From Bacteroidales bacterium (GTDB lineage Bacteria; Bacteroidota; Bacteroidia; Bacteroidales; F082): 64,000 bases of DNA. Position numbers and translations under genes: made by a program. A model generated the notes under the pieces. The model ran no database searches. It saw nothing but the letters and a program-made list of their open reading frames with translations, and had not been told where the DNA came from. The stretch covers positions 1 through 64,000 of the forward strand of contig JAFSJF010000131.1 in the NCBI GenBank assembly GCA_017439405.1, written 5' to 3'. Shown in pieces: positions 7,516 to 16,127 of the stretch (position 1 is its first letter; the number at the start of each line of letters is the position of its first letter).

Positions 7516-9714
7516 TTATCTTCTGCGACCACTGCGACCGCTACGGCTACGGCTACCGCCACCGTTGCCGCCTTTCTTCTCCTCGTAGCCTTCCGGCTTG
7601 GGCAGCAGGGCACGGTGTGACAGGCGCAACTTGCCGGTCTTCGGGTCGATGTCGAGGAGCTTCACGTCGATGGTGTCGCCTTCCTTCAGTCCAGTCTCTT
7701 CCATCGTCTCGTAACGCTTCCAGTCGATTTCGGAGATGTGGAGCAGGCCGTCCTTGTTGGGGATAATCTCCACGAAGGCTCCGAAGGCCATGATGGAGAC
7801 AATCTTGCCGTGATAGACCTCGCCAACCTCGGGCACTTGCACGATGGCGCGGATCTTGGCCTTGCAAGCCTCGATGTCCTCCTTGTTCTGCGAGGCAATC
7901 TCCACGATGCCCTTCTGGTCGTCCTCGGTGATGACAATGACGGTGTTGGTCTCTTTCTGCATCTCCTGGATGATCTTTCCGCCAGGGCCGATGACGGCGC
8001 CAATCATGTCCTTCGGGATGAACATGGTCTCGATGCGCGGCACGAAATCCTTGTAATCGGCGCGAGGCTCGGTGATGGTCTTGGCCATTTCGTCCAAGAT
8101 GTGCAAACGGCCTTGGCGGGCTTGCTCAAGGGCTTCGGTCAGCACTTCGTAGCTCAGGCCATCGACCTTGATGTCCATCTGGCAAGCCGTGATACCATCG
8201 CGCGTACCTGTTACCTTGAAGTCCATGTCGCCGAGGTGGTCTTCGTCGCCGAGGATGTCGGTGAGGATGGCGTATTTGCCGGTTTCGCTGTCGCTAATCA
8301 TACCCATGGCCACGCCTGCGACGGGCTTGCGCATCGGCACGCCTGCGTCCATCAGGGCGAGGCAACCGCCACACACTGAGGCCATTGAGGACGAACCGTT
8401 GGATTCGAGGATGTCGCTCACGATGCGGATGGTGTAAGGCATACTCTCATCGTGCGGCACCATCGTCTTGAGGGCGCGCTCGGCGAGGTTGCCGTGGCCG
8501 ATTTCGCGACGGCTGGTGCTGCGCTGTGCCTTGGGTTCGCCAGTGGCAAAGCCGGGGAAGTTGTAGTGTAGCGTGAAGTTCTTTTCGCCTTCCACCACGG
8601 CACCATCAATGGTCTGCTCGTCGAGCTTGGTGCCGAGGGTGACGGTCACCAAAGCCTGCGTCTCGCCACGGGTGAACACGGCCGAGCCGTGGGCCTTGGG
8701 CAGGATATCGACTTCGGTCCAGATGGGGCGCACCTCGTCGGTCTTGCGGCCATCGAGGCGGATGCGCTCGTTGAGGACGGCATTGCGCACCGCCGAGCGT
8801 TCCACATCGTGGAAGTAGCGCTTGGCGAGCGGCTTCACGGTCTCAAGCTCTTCTTCGGTATATATCTCAAGGTATTTGTCCAAGATTCCGCTGAAGGTCT
8901 CTTCGCGGAGGTGTTTGTCGGCGCAGCCGGTGAGGGCGAAGTCGTAGCAAGGCTGGTAGCAGTTGGCTTCGATTTCGGCGCGAAGGTTCTCGTCGTTCAC
9001 CTCGTGGCAGTATTCGCGCTTGGCCTTGTTCACTTGAGCCATCAGGTCGAGTTGGGCTTGGCATTGTATCTTGATGGCTTCGTGGGCGGCTTTCAGTGCG
9101 CCAAGCATCTCTGCTTCAGACACTTCCTTGCATTCGCCTTCCACCATGCAAATGTCTTTCATCGAGGCGGCCACCATCAGTTCGAGGCGGGCGTCTTCCA
9201 TTTGCTTGAAGGTCGGGTTGATGACGTATTCGTCGCCGATGAGGGCCACGCGCACTTCCGAGATTGGGCCATGGAAGGGGATGTCGCTCACGCAGATGGC
9301 GGCAGAGGCGGCCAATGCAGCCAACGAGTCGGGTGTGGTCTCTTTGTCGTTGGAAAGGAGGTTCACTTGTACGATGGTCTCGGCGTGGTAGTCGTCGGGG
9401 AACAGCGGGCGCAGGGCGCGGTCGATGAGGCGTGAGATGAGCACTTCATAGTCGGAGGGCTTGGCCTCGCGCTTGAAGAAACCGCCCGGGAACTTGCCCG
9501 TGGAGTAGTATTTTTCCCTATAGTCAACGGACAGCGGGAAGAAATCGGTTTCGGGAGCCACTTCCGTTGCTGAGCAAACGGTGGCCAAAAGAACGGTGTC
9601 GCCACAACGGAGCATGACTGATCCGTCGGCTTGTTTGGCGTAGCGGCCAGTGTTGAGCGTAATCTCCTGGCCATTAGGCATTTTGATGGTTTGTGTAAAT
9701 CCTTGTGGACCCAT
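7516..9714 (-). CDS. pnp: Polyribonucleotide nucleotidyltransferase (PNPase)
   Basis: The 732-residue enzyme degrades RNA 3' to 5' using phosphate. Two RNase PH domains are visible: the first starts after residue 20, and the second contains [29 protein letters not shown] and [21 protein letters not shown] domain ([17 protein letters not shown]) and an S1 domain ([15 protein letters not shown], then DGLLHISEI) follow. The C-terminus is an unusual Gly/Arg/Ser tail ([18 protein letters not shown]) that probably adds RNA binding. It lies downstream of rpsO in the common rpsO-pnp order, separated by a hairpin at 9769-9804. Confidence 0.97.
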   Translation of the reverse strand: MGPQGFTQTIKMPNGQEITLNTGRYAKQADGSVMLRCGDTVLLATVCSATEVAPETDFFPLSVDYREKYYSTGKFPGGFFKREAKPSDYEVLISRLIDRALRPLFPDDYHAETIVQVNLLSNDKETTPDSLAALAASAAICVSDIPFHGPISEVRVALIGDEYVINPTFKQMEDARLELMVAASMKDICMVEGECKEVSEAEMLGALKAAHEAIKIQCQAQLDLMAQVNKAKREYCHEVNDENLRAEIEANCYQPCYDFALTGCADKHLREETFSGILDKYLEIYTEEELETVKPLAKRYFHDVERSAVRNAVLNERIRLDGRKTDEVRPIWTEVDILPKAHGSAVFTRGETQALVTVTLGTKLDEQTIDGAVVEGEKNFTLHYNFPGFATGEPKAQRSTSRREIGHGNLAERALKTMVPHDESMPYTIRIVSDILESNGSSSMASVCGGCLALMDAGVPMRKPVAGVAMGMISDSETGKYAILTDILGDEDHLGDMDFKVTGTRDGITACQMDIKVDGLSYEVLTEALEQARQGRLHILDEMAKTITEPRADYKDFVPRIETMFIPKDMIGAVIGPGGKIIQEMQKETNTVIVITEDDQKGIVEIASQNKEDIEACKAKIRAIVQVPEVGEVYHGKIVSIMAFGAFVEIIPNKDGLLHISEIDWKRYETMEETGLKEGDTIDVKLLDIDPKTGKLRLSHRALLPKPEGYEEKKGGNGGGSRSRSGRSGRRR

Positions 9715-9768
9715 GATTTTGATTTTTTTACTGTTTTCTCTACTTCATTACTTGTGGGTTCGTAAATA

Positions 9769-9804
9769 GCAAGAAAAGGCAATGTGAAAATTGCCTTTTC
9801 TTGC
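9769..9804 (-). terminator. Strong hairpin between rpsO and pnp
   Basis: A perfect 15-bp inverted repeat (9769-9783 and 9790-9804, arms GCAAGAAAAGGCAAT and ATTGCCTTTTCTTGC) encloses a 6-nt loop, 23 nt after the rpsO stop on the minus strand. The distal arm is T-rich and continues into TATTT. It can act as an rpsO terminator or attenuator, or as an RNase processing site in a readthrough rpsO-pnp transcript. Confidence 0.75.
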
Positions 9805-9827
9805 TTTGGCTTGGGCAAGCGAAAGTC

Positions 9828-10097
9828 TTACTTTCTGATACCCAATTCCTTAATGATGTTACGGTATCTTTCGATGTCGGTTCTCTTCAAATAATCGAGA
9901 AGTTTTCTTCTCTTACCTACTAAGCGAACCAGTGCGCGCTTGGCCGCCACATCCTTGTGATGCTCCTTTGTTTGTTCAGTCAAATGCTTAATCCTGTAGG
10001 TGAACAAAGCGATTTGGCCTTCTGCTGAACCAGTATCGGCAGCGCTCTTGCCGTATTGGCTGAAAATCTCTGATTTCTTTTCTGCAGTTAAATACAT
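9828..10097 (-). CDS. rpsO: 30S ribosomal protein S15
   Basis: The 89-residue length and sequence are those of S15: KSAADTGSAEGQIALFTYRI, then HLTEQTKEHHKDVAAKRALV and LVGKRRKLLDYLKRTDIERY. It binds the 16S rRNA central domain early in 30S assembly. It is followed by pnp on the same strand, as in many bacteria, and has its own -7 element at 10142-10149. Confidence 0.98.
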   Translation of the reverse strand: MYLTAEKKSEIFSQYGKSAADTGSAEGQIALFTYRIKHLTEQTKEHHKDVAAKRALVRLVGKRRKLLDYLKRTDIERYRNIIKELGIRK

Positions 10098-10141
10098 AAT
10101 TCTCTTCTTTTTACGATAAATTTGTTGTTCTAAACGGGCTG

Positions 10142-10149
10142 CAAAGATA
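10142..10149 (-). promoter_or_regulatory. -7 element TATCTTTG of rpsO
   Basis: On the minus strand this reads TATCTTTG, matching TAnnTTTG, 44 nt before the rpsO ATG. No pnp-specific box is apparent downstream, so pnp may depend on this promoter. Confidence 0.55.
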
Positions 10150-10195
10150 CGACTTTTTTTATAATGTGCGTTTTTGTTTGAAAAATAATTTCAAT

Positions 10196-11395
10196 TCAAT
10201 ACATCAAATACTTCGCACGGACGGCCTTGAACGCCTCAAGGTCGGACTGCCACGAAGCGCGGATTTCGTCGGCGCTTTTCCCGTTCTCGATGTCCTTTTG
10301 AAGCTGCTTGTCGCCTGAAAGCAATCGGAAGTAGTTGGTGAAGAAGCTTTTGTCGCTCAGTAGCTGGTAGGCCTCGATAATCCATTCCAGATGCAGTTGG
10401 TTGTCGTTGAGCGCATAGTCGTGCGCAAATTCCACCAAGTTCTCGCCACGGCAGCGTTGCCCTTCAAGAAGGGGTTTGGTTGCACCGCTTGTGCTTTTGG
10501 GCGTGAAAACATAGCTGCCGCACATATCAGGGTGTCCGAAGACCTGGAACGGCGTCTCGGTGCCGCGTCCGATGCTGACGATGCTGCCCTCGAAGAAGCA
10601 AAGGGTAGGATAGAGGTAAATCGACTCCCAGTTAGGCAGGTTGGGCGAGGGGCGCACGGGAAGTTCGTAGATGGCGTTTCGGTTATATTTATTAATAGGT
10701 ATAATGGTGAGGTCGCAACGGAGGCCGCCTTTCAGCCAGCCTTCGCCGTTCACCATCTTGGCGTATTCCCCGATGGTCATGCCATAGACCACAGGTACTT
10801 GGTGCATGCCCACAAACGATTGGTTTTCATGCTTCAGCACTGGGCCATCGACAAAAAAGCCGTTGGGGTTGGGCCGGTCTAAGACGATGACGGGGAGGCC
10901 GTTTTCGGCGGCGGCTTCCATCACATAGCTCATGGTGGAGATGTAAGTGTAGAACCGCACGCCAACATCCTGCAAGTCGAAGAGAATCAGGTCGATGCCT
11001 TGAAGCATTTCGGCTGTGGGTTTCTTGTTTTTGCCGTAGAGCGACACGATGGGCAGGCCGGTTTTCTCGTCCTTTCCGCTGTTGATTTTCGCACCCGCGT
11101 CGGCAGTGCCTCGAAAGCCGTGCTCGGGCGTGTAGATCTTCTTCACTTCGACGCCGAGGGAAAGCAGCGTGTCCACCAAATGCGTTTCGCCGACGATGCT
11201 GGTTTGGTTGGCCACGATGCCAACGCGCTTGCCTTTGATAAGTGGCAGATAGTCATTCATTTGCATGGCAGCGGAGACATAATGCGCCTTGTCGATAAAT
11301 TGGAGCTTCGGGTCGTCCATCTTGAAGATTTGTGCCTCGGCGCTCGACATGAAAGCCATCAGCAGCAAGGCGAAAGAAAAGATTTGTCGTTTCAT
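10196..11395 (-). CDS. Exported DUF1343 protein, NamZ-type exo-beta-N-acetylmuramidase
   Basis: The 399-residue product has a signal peptide (MKRQIFSFALLLMAFMSSAEA). The mature part shows the DUF1343 family landmarks: GKRVGIVANQTSIVG, IYTPEHGFRG, LPIVSLYGKNKKPT, LILFDLQDVGVRFYTYISTM, VLDRPNPNGFFVDGP, and SIGRGTETPFQVFGHPD near residue 285. Characterised members (NamZ) release N-acetylmuramic acid from peptidoglycan fragments in the periplasm. It is divergent from the ABC permease gene with abutting -7 elements. Its role here is probably cell-wall recycling or use of foreign peptidoglycan. Confidence 0.9.
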   Translation of the reverse strand: MKRQIFSFALLLMAFMSSAEAQIFKMDDPKLQFIDKAHYVSAAMQMNDYLPLIKGKRVGIVANQTSIVGETHLVDTLLSLGVEVKKIYTPEHGFRGTADAGAKINSGKDEKTGLPIVSLYGKNKKPTAEMLQGIDLILFDLQDVGVRFYTYISTMSYVMEAAAENGLPVIVLDRPNPNGFFVDGPVLKHENQSFVGMHQVPVVYGMTIGEYAKMVNGEGWLKGGLRCDLTIIPINKYNRNAIYELPVRPSPNLPNWESIYLYPTLCFFEGSIVSIGRGTETPFQVFGHPDMCGSYVFTPKSTSGATKPLLEGQRCRGENLVEFAHDYALNDNQLHLEWIIEAYQLLSDKSFFTNYFRLLSGDKQLQKDIENGKSADEIRASWQSDLEAFKAVRAKYLMY

Positions 11396-11409
11396 TTCGG
11401 TTTATTTTT

Positions 11410-11417
11410 TACTTTTG
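11410..11417 (+). promoter_or_regulatory. -7 element TACTTTTG of the LolC/E-like permease gene
   Basis: The box matches TAnnTTTG and lies 23 nt before the ATG at 11441. A TTTG at 11383-11386 is 23 nt upstream, slightly longer than the usual spacing. It abuts the opposing box at 11418-11425. Confidence 0.55.
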
Positions 11418-11425
11418 CAAAATTA
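11418..11425 (-). promoter_or_regulatory. -7 element TAATTTTG of the NamZ-type gene
   Basis: On the minus strand this reads TAATTTTG, 22 nt before the ATG at 11395. It is directly adjacent to the plus-strand box at 11410-11417, so the two promoters cannot easily be occupied at once. Confidence 0.5.
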
Positions 11426-11440
11426 TTGAAAATACTGCAA

Positions 11441-12664
11441 ATGTCGGGCCCAAAATTCATAGCAGACCGTATTTTTTCGCTTTCGAAGGAAAATCTCTCC
11501 TCGACGGTGATGCGTTTGGCTGTCACGAGCGTGGCTTTGGCCATCACGGTGATGCTGGTTTCTTGGGCGGTCGTGGTGGGTTTCAAGAACCAAATCCGCG
11601 ACAAGGTGTTGGGCTTCGTCGCCCCGATTCATGTGCAGTCGCTCGACATGAACGAGTCGGTGGAGGAAACGCCGTTTGTCATGGATTCTCTGTTAATCAG
11701 CAGGTTAAATTCCATCGAGGGTGTTGCGCACTATCAAATGGCGGCCAACAAGGCGGGTATGATCAAGACCGACGACGAAATCCAGGGCGTGGTGCTGAAA
11801 GGCGTGGACGAGAACTACGACTGGAGCTATTTCCGCAAGAGCCTGATTGAAGGACAAACGCCTGAATATCATGCAGGTGAACGCTCAAACGAGGTGCTGG
11901 TCTCGAAGGTGATTGCCGACAAGATGTTGCTTAAGGTGGGCGACGACGTGCGCCTCTGGTTCATCGACAAGGACAACCAGGCGCGAGGGCGGAAGTTCAC
12001 GGTTGCGGGCATCTTCGAGACGGGACTGTATGAGTTTGACGAGCGTTTCGTTTTCGCCGACCTCAACCAAATCCGGAAGCTGAACGGCTGGGGCGACGAC
12101 GAGGCGGGCTTGGTGGAAATCGCGCTGAAGCCCGATGCCAACGTGAACCAAGTCAACGAAAAACTGTATTATTCCTTGCCGACGAATTTGGCCTCCTACA
12201 CTGCCCGTGAGAGCAACCCCCAAATCTTCGATTGGCTCGATTTGCTCGACACCAACGTCTGGCTCATCATGGCATTAATGCTATTAGTGGCAGGCATCAC
12301 GGTGATAAGTATGTTGCTGATTATCATCATTGAGCGCACATCCACCATTGGTTTGCTGAAGGCGATGGGAGCGAGCAACAAGTTCGTCCGTCAGGTGTTT
12401 TTGCACCGCTCGTTGCGCATTTTGCTCATCGGAATGCTTATTGGCAACGTCGTCGGCTTGGGTTTCTGCTTGTTGCAGCAATACACAGGCCTCATCAAAC
12501 TCGATGCCGCCACATATTACCTCTCGTCCGTTCCCATAGAACTGCATCTCAGCACCGTGATTTTCATTAACTTAGGTACATTTGCGCTTTGGGTTTTGAT
12601 GTTGCTGATTCCCACTTCGGTCATCAATCGCATCACGCCGACCAAGTCGATACGGTTTGAGTGA
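11441..12664 (+). CDS. ABC transporter permease, LolC/LolE (FtsX-like) type
   Basis: The 407-residue inner-membrane protein has an N-terminal membrane helix (about residues 23-45, MRLAVTSVALAITVMLVSWA), a periplasmic MacB-like domain to about residue 265, and three C-terminal helices in an FtsX-type module (LIMALMLLVAGITVISMLLI, then ERTSTIGLLKAMGAS). This is the layout of LolC/LolE subunits that extract lipoproteins. A longer open frame reaches back to 11000, but that part is antisense to the muramidase gene. The -7 box at 11410 and the ATG at 11441 fix the start. No ATPase gene is adjacent, so the partner must be elsewhere. Confidence 0.87.
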   Translation: MSGPKFIADRIFSLSKENLSSTVMRLAVTSVALAITVMLVSWAVVVGFKNQIRDKVLGFVAPIHVQSLDMNESVEETPFVMDSLLISRLNSIEGVAHYQMAANKAGMIKTDDEIQGVVLKGVDENYDWSYFRKSLIEGQTPEYHAGERSNEVLVSKVIADKMLLKVGDDVRLWFIDKDNQARGRKFTVAGIFETGLYEFDERFVFADLNQIRKLNGWGDDEAGLVEIALKPDANVNQVNEKLYYSLPTNLASYTARESNPQIFDWLDLLDTNVWLIMALMLLVAGITVISMLLIIIIERTSTIGLLKAMGASNKFVRQVFLHRSLRILLIGMLIGNVVGLGFCLLQQYTGLIKLDAATYYLSSVPIELHLSTVIFINLGTFALWVLMLLIPTSVINRITPTKSIRFE

Positions 12665-12738
12665 ACAAAAAATTCACCCAAATGTTGCCCATTCAAAGAA
12701 AAGCCGTACTTTTATCGCCCGAAAACAACAGACTAAAT

Positions 12739-13188
12739 ATGAAAGACTTTACCATTATGCCGCTGAAAGGCTACGGCGAAATACCTTTCGGAATGACGCT
12801 TGACGATGCGGTCAAGCTGCTGAACATGCCCGACTTCTACGAGGAGCTGGGCGACATGGAGGAAACGGGCAACCGCTCCATCTTCTACGAATACGACAGC
12901 ATCCAGACCAACATCTACTTCGAGGGCGTCACCAAGAGCGTGGTGGCCTGCTTCGAGACGGAGAACAAGGAAGCCACACTTTATGGGAAGAAGGTTTTCG
13001 ACCTTTCCAAGGAAGAAGCCGTCAAACTGATGAAAGACAACGGTTTCAAAGATCTGGAGGAGGAAGAGGAAGATGGTGAACTGCGCGTCTCGTTTGAGGA
13101 TGCCATCTTCGACTTCTTCTTCGAGGGCGACAAGATGACAGCCTTGAGTTGGGGCGTGCTCGTTGACGACCAAGGAGATATTATTTGA
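12739..13188 (+). CDS. Conserved-looking small acidic protein of unknown function
   Basis: The 149-residue product is acidic and lacks a signal peptide. The ATG at 12739 is preferred over an in-frame ATG at 12661 that overlaps the permease stop, because a promoter-like TACTTTTA lies near 12708 between them. Visible segments are YGEIPFGMTLDDAVKLLNMP, a Glu-run LEEEEEDGELRVSFED and a C-terminal hydrophobic strand pair. The early PFGMT/DDAVKLL resembles a SmpA/BamE-like or Imm-type alpha-beta start, but I would not assign it. It lies between the permease and nth on the same strand. Confidence 0.6.
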   Translation: MKDFTIMPLKGYGEIPFGMTLDDAVKLLNMPDFYEELGDMEETGNRSIFYEYDSIQTNIYFEGVTKSVVACFETENKEATLYGKKVFDLSKEEAVKLMKDNGFKDLEEEEEDGELRVSFEDAIFDFFFEGDKMTALSWGVLVDDQGDII

Positions 13189-13295
13189 ATTATCTCACGA
13201 AGAATGCGCAGAACTATATGAAGCGCAGAGCGACCCTAAATATACAGCCGGCAGGTTCCGCGTTTTCTGCGAGTTCTGCGTGAAAAAACTATATT

Positions 13296-13949
13296 ATGAG
13301 AATTCAACAGAAATACGATGCTTTCGTAGCCTATTTCGAGGAACACATGCCCGTGGCTGAGTCGGAGTTGCACTACGAGAGTCCCTACCAGCTGCTGGTC
13401 GCGGTGATCCTTTCGGCGCAATGCACCGACAAGCGTGTGAATATGACCACGCCGGCCTTGTTCGGTCGTTTCCCGACGGCGCAAGACATGGCCGCCTCGA
13501 CGGTGGAAGAGATCCACACCTACATCAGAAGCATCTCCTATCCCAACAACAAGGCCAAGAACCTCTTAGGCATGGCCCAGACCCTGGTGCGCGACTTTGG
13601 TGGCATTGTGCCTGACAATCTGGAAGATATGCAGAAACTTCCAGGCGTGGGCCGGAAGACGGCCAACGTGATGATGGCCGTGGCTTTCAAGAAGCCTGCA
13701 ATGCCTGTGGATACGCATGTTTTCCGTGTCTCAAACCGCATCGGCTTGACGAAAAACTCGAAAAACGTGCTGGAAACGGAAAAGGTTTTGGTGGCGCATT
13801 TGCCCCAAGAGGTACTCTCGAAGGCTCACCATTGGCTGATTCTGCATGGGCGTTATGTGTGCCTTGCCCGTAAACCAAAATGCGAGCAGTGTGGCATTAC
13901 CGCGATTTGCGATTATTATCGGAAGAAAGGCACGGAAAAGCTTAGTTGA
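13296..13949 (+). CDS. nth: Endonuclease III (DNA glycosylase/AP lyase)
   Basis: The 217-residue enzyme removes oxidised pyrimidines and cleaves abasic sites. The helix-hairpin-helix LPGVGRKTANVMM contains the catalytic Lys121, the motif VDTHVFRVSNRIGL contains the catalytic Asp139, and the C-terminal C-x6-C-x2-C-x5-C cluster (CLARKPKCEQCGITAIC) binds a 4Fe-4S cluster. It converges with the following outer-membrane protein gene and their 3' ends overlap by 8 nt. Confidence 0.97.
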   Translation: MRIQQKYDAFVAYFEEHMPVAESELHYESPYQLLVAVILSAQCTDKRVNMTTPALFGRFPTAQDMAASTVEEIHTYIRSISYPNNKAKNLLGMAQTLVRDFGGIVPDNLEDMQKLPGVGRKTANVMMAVAFKKPAMPVDTHVFRVSNRIGLTKNSKNVLETEKVLVAHLPQEVLSKAHHWLILHGRYVCLARKPKCEQCGITAICDYYRKKGTEKLS

Positions 13950-14706
13950 TGAGCCATGCCACGCCACAACCGATGGCGTAGTATTTTCCTAAGTTCTTGA
14001 AATCCAAGTCGGCCTCGAGGTCGAGTTGCACACGGCGCGACACCAACCACGTCAGGCCGAATTCGGTCATGTATTGGTTACCGTCGTCGGGATGCAGATA
14101 ATTGTAGGTCTCCACAAAGGCTCCCAAGATTTCCGTGATGTTGTAACCCATGCCCAAGGCAAGGAAAGTCGTGGGCGTGGCCGTTTCGCCGTCCCATTCC
14201 AAGCCGGCGTTATAGCATAGCCAGAAGCGCTCGCCAATCGAATGCTCGAACAACAGGTACATCGAAGGGGCGAGGTGGGAGGGGAGGTCTTTCGTCCCGA
14301 TGGGCGTTTTCAGTTCGGCCAAGACGCCCACCGACGGAATCAAGCCTTGTCCTTCATGGACCTTGATTTTCGTTCCGAAGGTGAGCGGCGCGATGCCGAT
14401 GTCGCGGAAGTCCCAGCCGTCGGGCCCTTTGGGCAAGACGAAATCGGTGCCGAGGCGCAACTCGACGTTCTCGAAGACTCCGTATCTCAAGCTGGTGGAG
14501 TTGAGCGTCATGGATTGTGTGCCGTCGGCGGCTGACTTGAACGTGAAACCGTTGTCCCATGCAAGTTTGCGGTGCTGCGTCACTTCGGCTCCCCAAGTGT
14601 TGCCTGGGCGGTCGGGGACGATGGTGGGCAGTTCTTCCTGGGCGTGGCATATTCCTGCCAGCAACAACAAGGCGAGTAGTGTCTTTGTTCTCATCTTCAT
14701 ATCCAT
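13942..14706 (-). CDS. Predicted outer-membrane beta-barrel protein (MetA-pathway/transporter-like family)
   Basis: The 254-residue product has a signal peptide (KTLLALLLLAGICHAQ) and alternating amphipathic strands up to a final aromatic-rich strand. Landmarks are PDRPG near the N-terminus, SLRYGVFENVELRLGTDF, and IGIAPLTFGTKIKV. These resemble the family annotated as 'putative MetA-pathway of phenol degradation', which are outer-membrane proteins of unclear function; a link to phenol should not be inferred. The ATG could also be the third or fifth codon. A -7 element TATTTTTG on the minus strand lies at 14715-14722. Confidence 0.75.
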   Translation of the reverse strand: MDMKMRTKTLLALLLLAGICHAQEELPTIVPDRPGNTWGAEVTQHRKLAWDNGFTFKSAADGTQSMTLNSTSLRYGVFENVELRLGTDFVLPKGPDGWDFRDIGIAPLTFGTKIKVHEGQGLIPSVGVLAELKTPIGTKDLPSHLAPSMYLLFEHSIGERFWLCYNAGLEWDGETATPTTFLALGMGYNITEILGAFVETYNYLHPDDGNQYMTEFGLTWLVSRRVQLDLEADLDFKNLGKYYAIGCGVAWLIN

Positions 14707-14714
14707 TGAGGCGG

Positions 14715-14722
14715 CAAAAATA
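14715..14722 (-). promoter_or_regulatory. -7 element TATTTTTG of the outer-membrane protein gene
   Basis: On the minus strand this reads TATTTTTG, 8 nt before the first ATG at 14706. The very short leader would be lengthened if translation starts at the internal ATGs at 14700 or 14694. Confidence 0.45.
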
Positions 14723-14830
14723 TCGTTTTTTCGAGAATATTTCCGATATTTTGCTTTCTTTGGCCGTTATTATTTGGGAAAATGATCCGATAAGTCCCGT
14801 TTTTTTGAGCAGCGAGGAACAATTGAAGAT

Positions 14831-15005
14831 ATGATGGAAAAGGAAGAAAAAGTGCAATATTGGATAGACATCGCAAACGAAGACCTTGCCGTCGCTGAAG
14901 ACATGCACAAGACCAGGCATTGGTTTTATGTCGCCTTTATGTGCCACCAGGTCGTAGAGAAGATGCTCAAGGCTTATTGGACGGCAATAAGTGATGAAGT
15001 CCCGG
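14831..15005 (+). pseudogene. Truncated HEPN-domain gene
   Basis: About 57 residues match the beginning of a HEPN-domain protein: KVQYWIDIANEDLAVAEDMH, then the core helix FYVAFMCHQVVEKMLKAYW. HEPN proteins are often RNases or toxins paired with MNT nucleotidyltransferases. After SDEVP the family similarity stops. The frame runs on to 15262 through sequence that in another frame encodes a T9SS cargo protein, giving a non-protein-like Ser/Thr-rich tail. The gene is therefore 3'-truncated by a deletion or recombination near 15005. No nucleotidyltransferase partner is adjacent. Either ATG (14831 or 14834) could be used. Confidence 0.75.
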
Positions 15006-15864
15006 TGCTTATCCGATGCAAATGTCCTTTTCCGGTATCATCCAAATCGATGGTGTGGAGCAGTTCTCAACGGATCTGGAAATCGGTGCTTTCTGTGGCG
15101 ACGAATGCCGCGGGCGTGACAGGGTGGTCGATACCTATTACCAAGCTTTCGGCCACTACTTCGTGTTCCTCACCGTTTATGGCAACGACGGCGACGAAAT
15201 CAGTTTCCGCCTCTACGACCACCTCCTTGGCGAGGAACCAGACCTCACATGCCCATCGGTAGCCTTCCAAACGAATGGCATTTTGGGCAATCCGGGTGTC
15301 CCTTATGTGTTCGACTTTGGCCCGTCTCAAATCACCCAAACGACCAACCTCACCTCCGGCTGGAACTGGTGGAGCGGTTACGTTGAGGCTGACGACCTGT
15401 TCAACCAACTGACGACAGGCCTCGGCGGCAACGCGCAGCAAATCAAGTCGAGCACCACGTTTGTCAACTACTTCAACGGCATGTGGATTGGTGGCCTGAA
15501 CACCATCACTCCAGGCATGGGCTTGCTCTACAAGTCGAACAGCACCAGTGCCAAGACCTTGGTCTATTCCGAAGCCAATCGTTCAGTGGGATTAGTGGAG
15601 AACGTCACCAATGAGGACAATCATTGGACCGCCGACTACCACGCCTACCCAGGCAACATGACGGTGATGGCCGTCGTCGAGTTTGACGACGTAGAATTGC
15701 AAGGTGAGAACTACGAAATTGCCGCCTTCGCCAACAGTGAATGCCGTGGCAGCGCAAGGTTGATGTATGTTGCGCCGATCAATCGCTACATTGCCTTCCT
15801 GACCATCGTAGGCGACGAAGCCTCCGAGCTTCGCTTCAGCCTGTATGACAGCGAGACGGGCGTT

Positions 15865-15892
15865 GTGGAGACGCAAGATGTTGCGTCTCTAC
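15865..15892. repeat. 28-nt palindrome (copy B) at the frameshift
   Basis: The arms GTGGAGACGCAA (15865-15876) and TTGCGTCTCTAC (15881-15892) pair with one mismatch around a GATG loop. It starts on a codon boundary and reads VETQDVASL in the upstream frame. Deleting it joins SETGV directly to SIRDECHNGG, restoring one continuous reading frame. Confidence 0.8.
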
Positions 15893-16099
15893 AGTATACG
15901 AGACGAATGCCACAATGGGGGCAGCCTCGAAACGCCTTACGTCATCCGTTTCCGCAACACGACGGGCATGGACGAATGGGCAACCAACGTCAACATCTTC
16001 CCGAACCCCGTGAACCGTGGCGAGCGATTCAGCCTCGGCATGACAGACGACATGAAGGGTAGGGTACAGGTCGAAATCGTCAACAGCCTCGGCCAGGTT

Positions 16100-16127
16100 G
16101 TAGAGACGCAAAATCTTGCGTCTCCCC
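16100..16127. repeat. 28-nt palindrome-like element (copy C) inside the T9SS sorting domain
   Basis: The left arm GTAGAGACGCAA (16100-16111) pairs with TTGCGTCTC (16116-16124) around an AATC loop; the last bases of the right arm are diverged. It again starts on a codon boundary after GTT and reads VETQNLASP, nearly the same peptide as copy B, but here the downstream frame is preserved. Confidence 0.7.

Noticed and set aside
13163..13360. Small frame between the 149-residue protein gene and nth
   Set aside because: It overlaps both neighbours, has no promoter box and no coding character.
15016..15262. Reading the HEPN frame to 15262 as an intact 143-residue protein
   Set aside because: The last 85 residues are out-of-frame T9SS cargo sequence and show no HEPN similarity.
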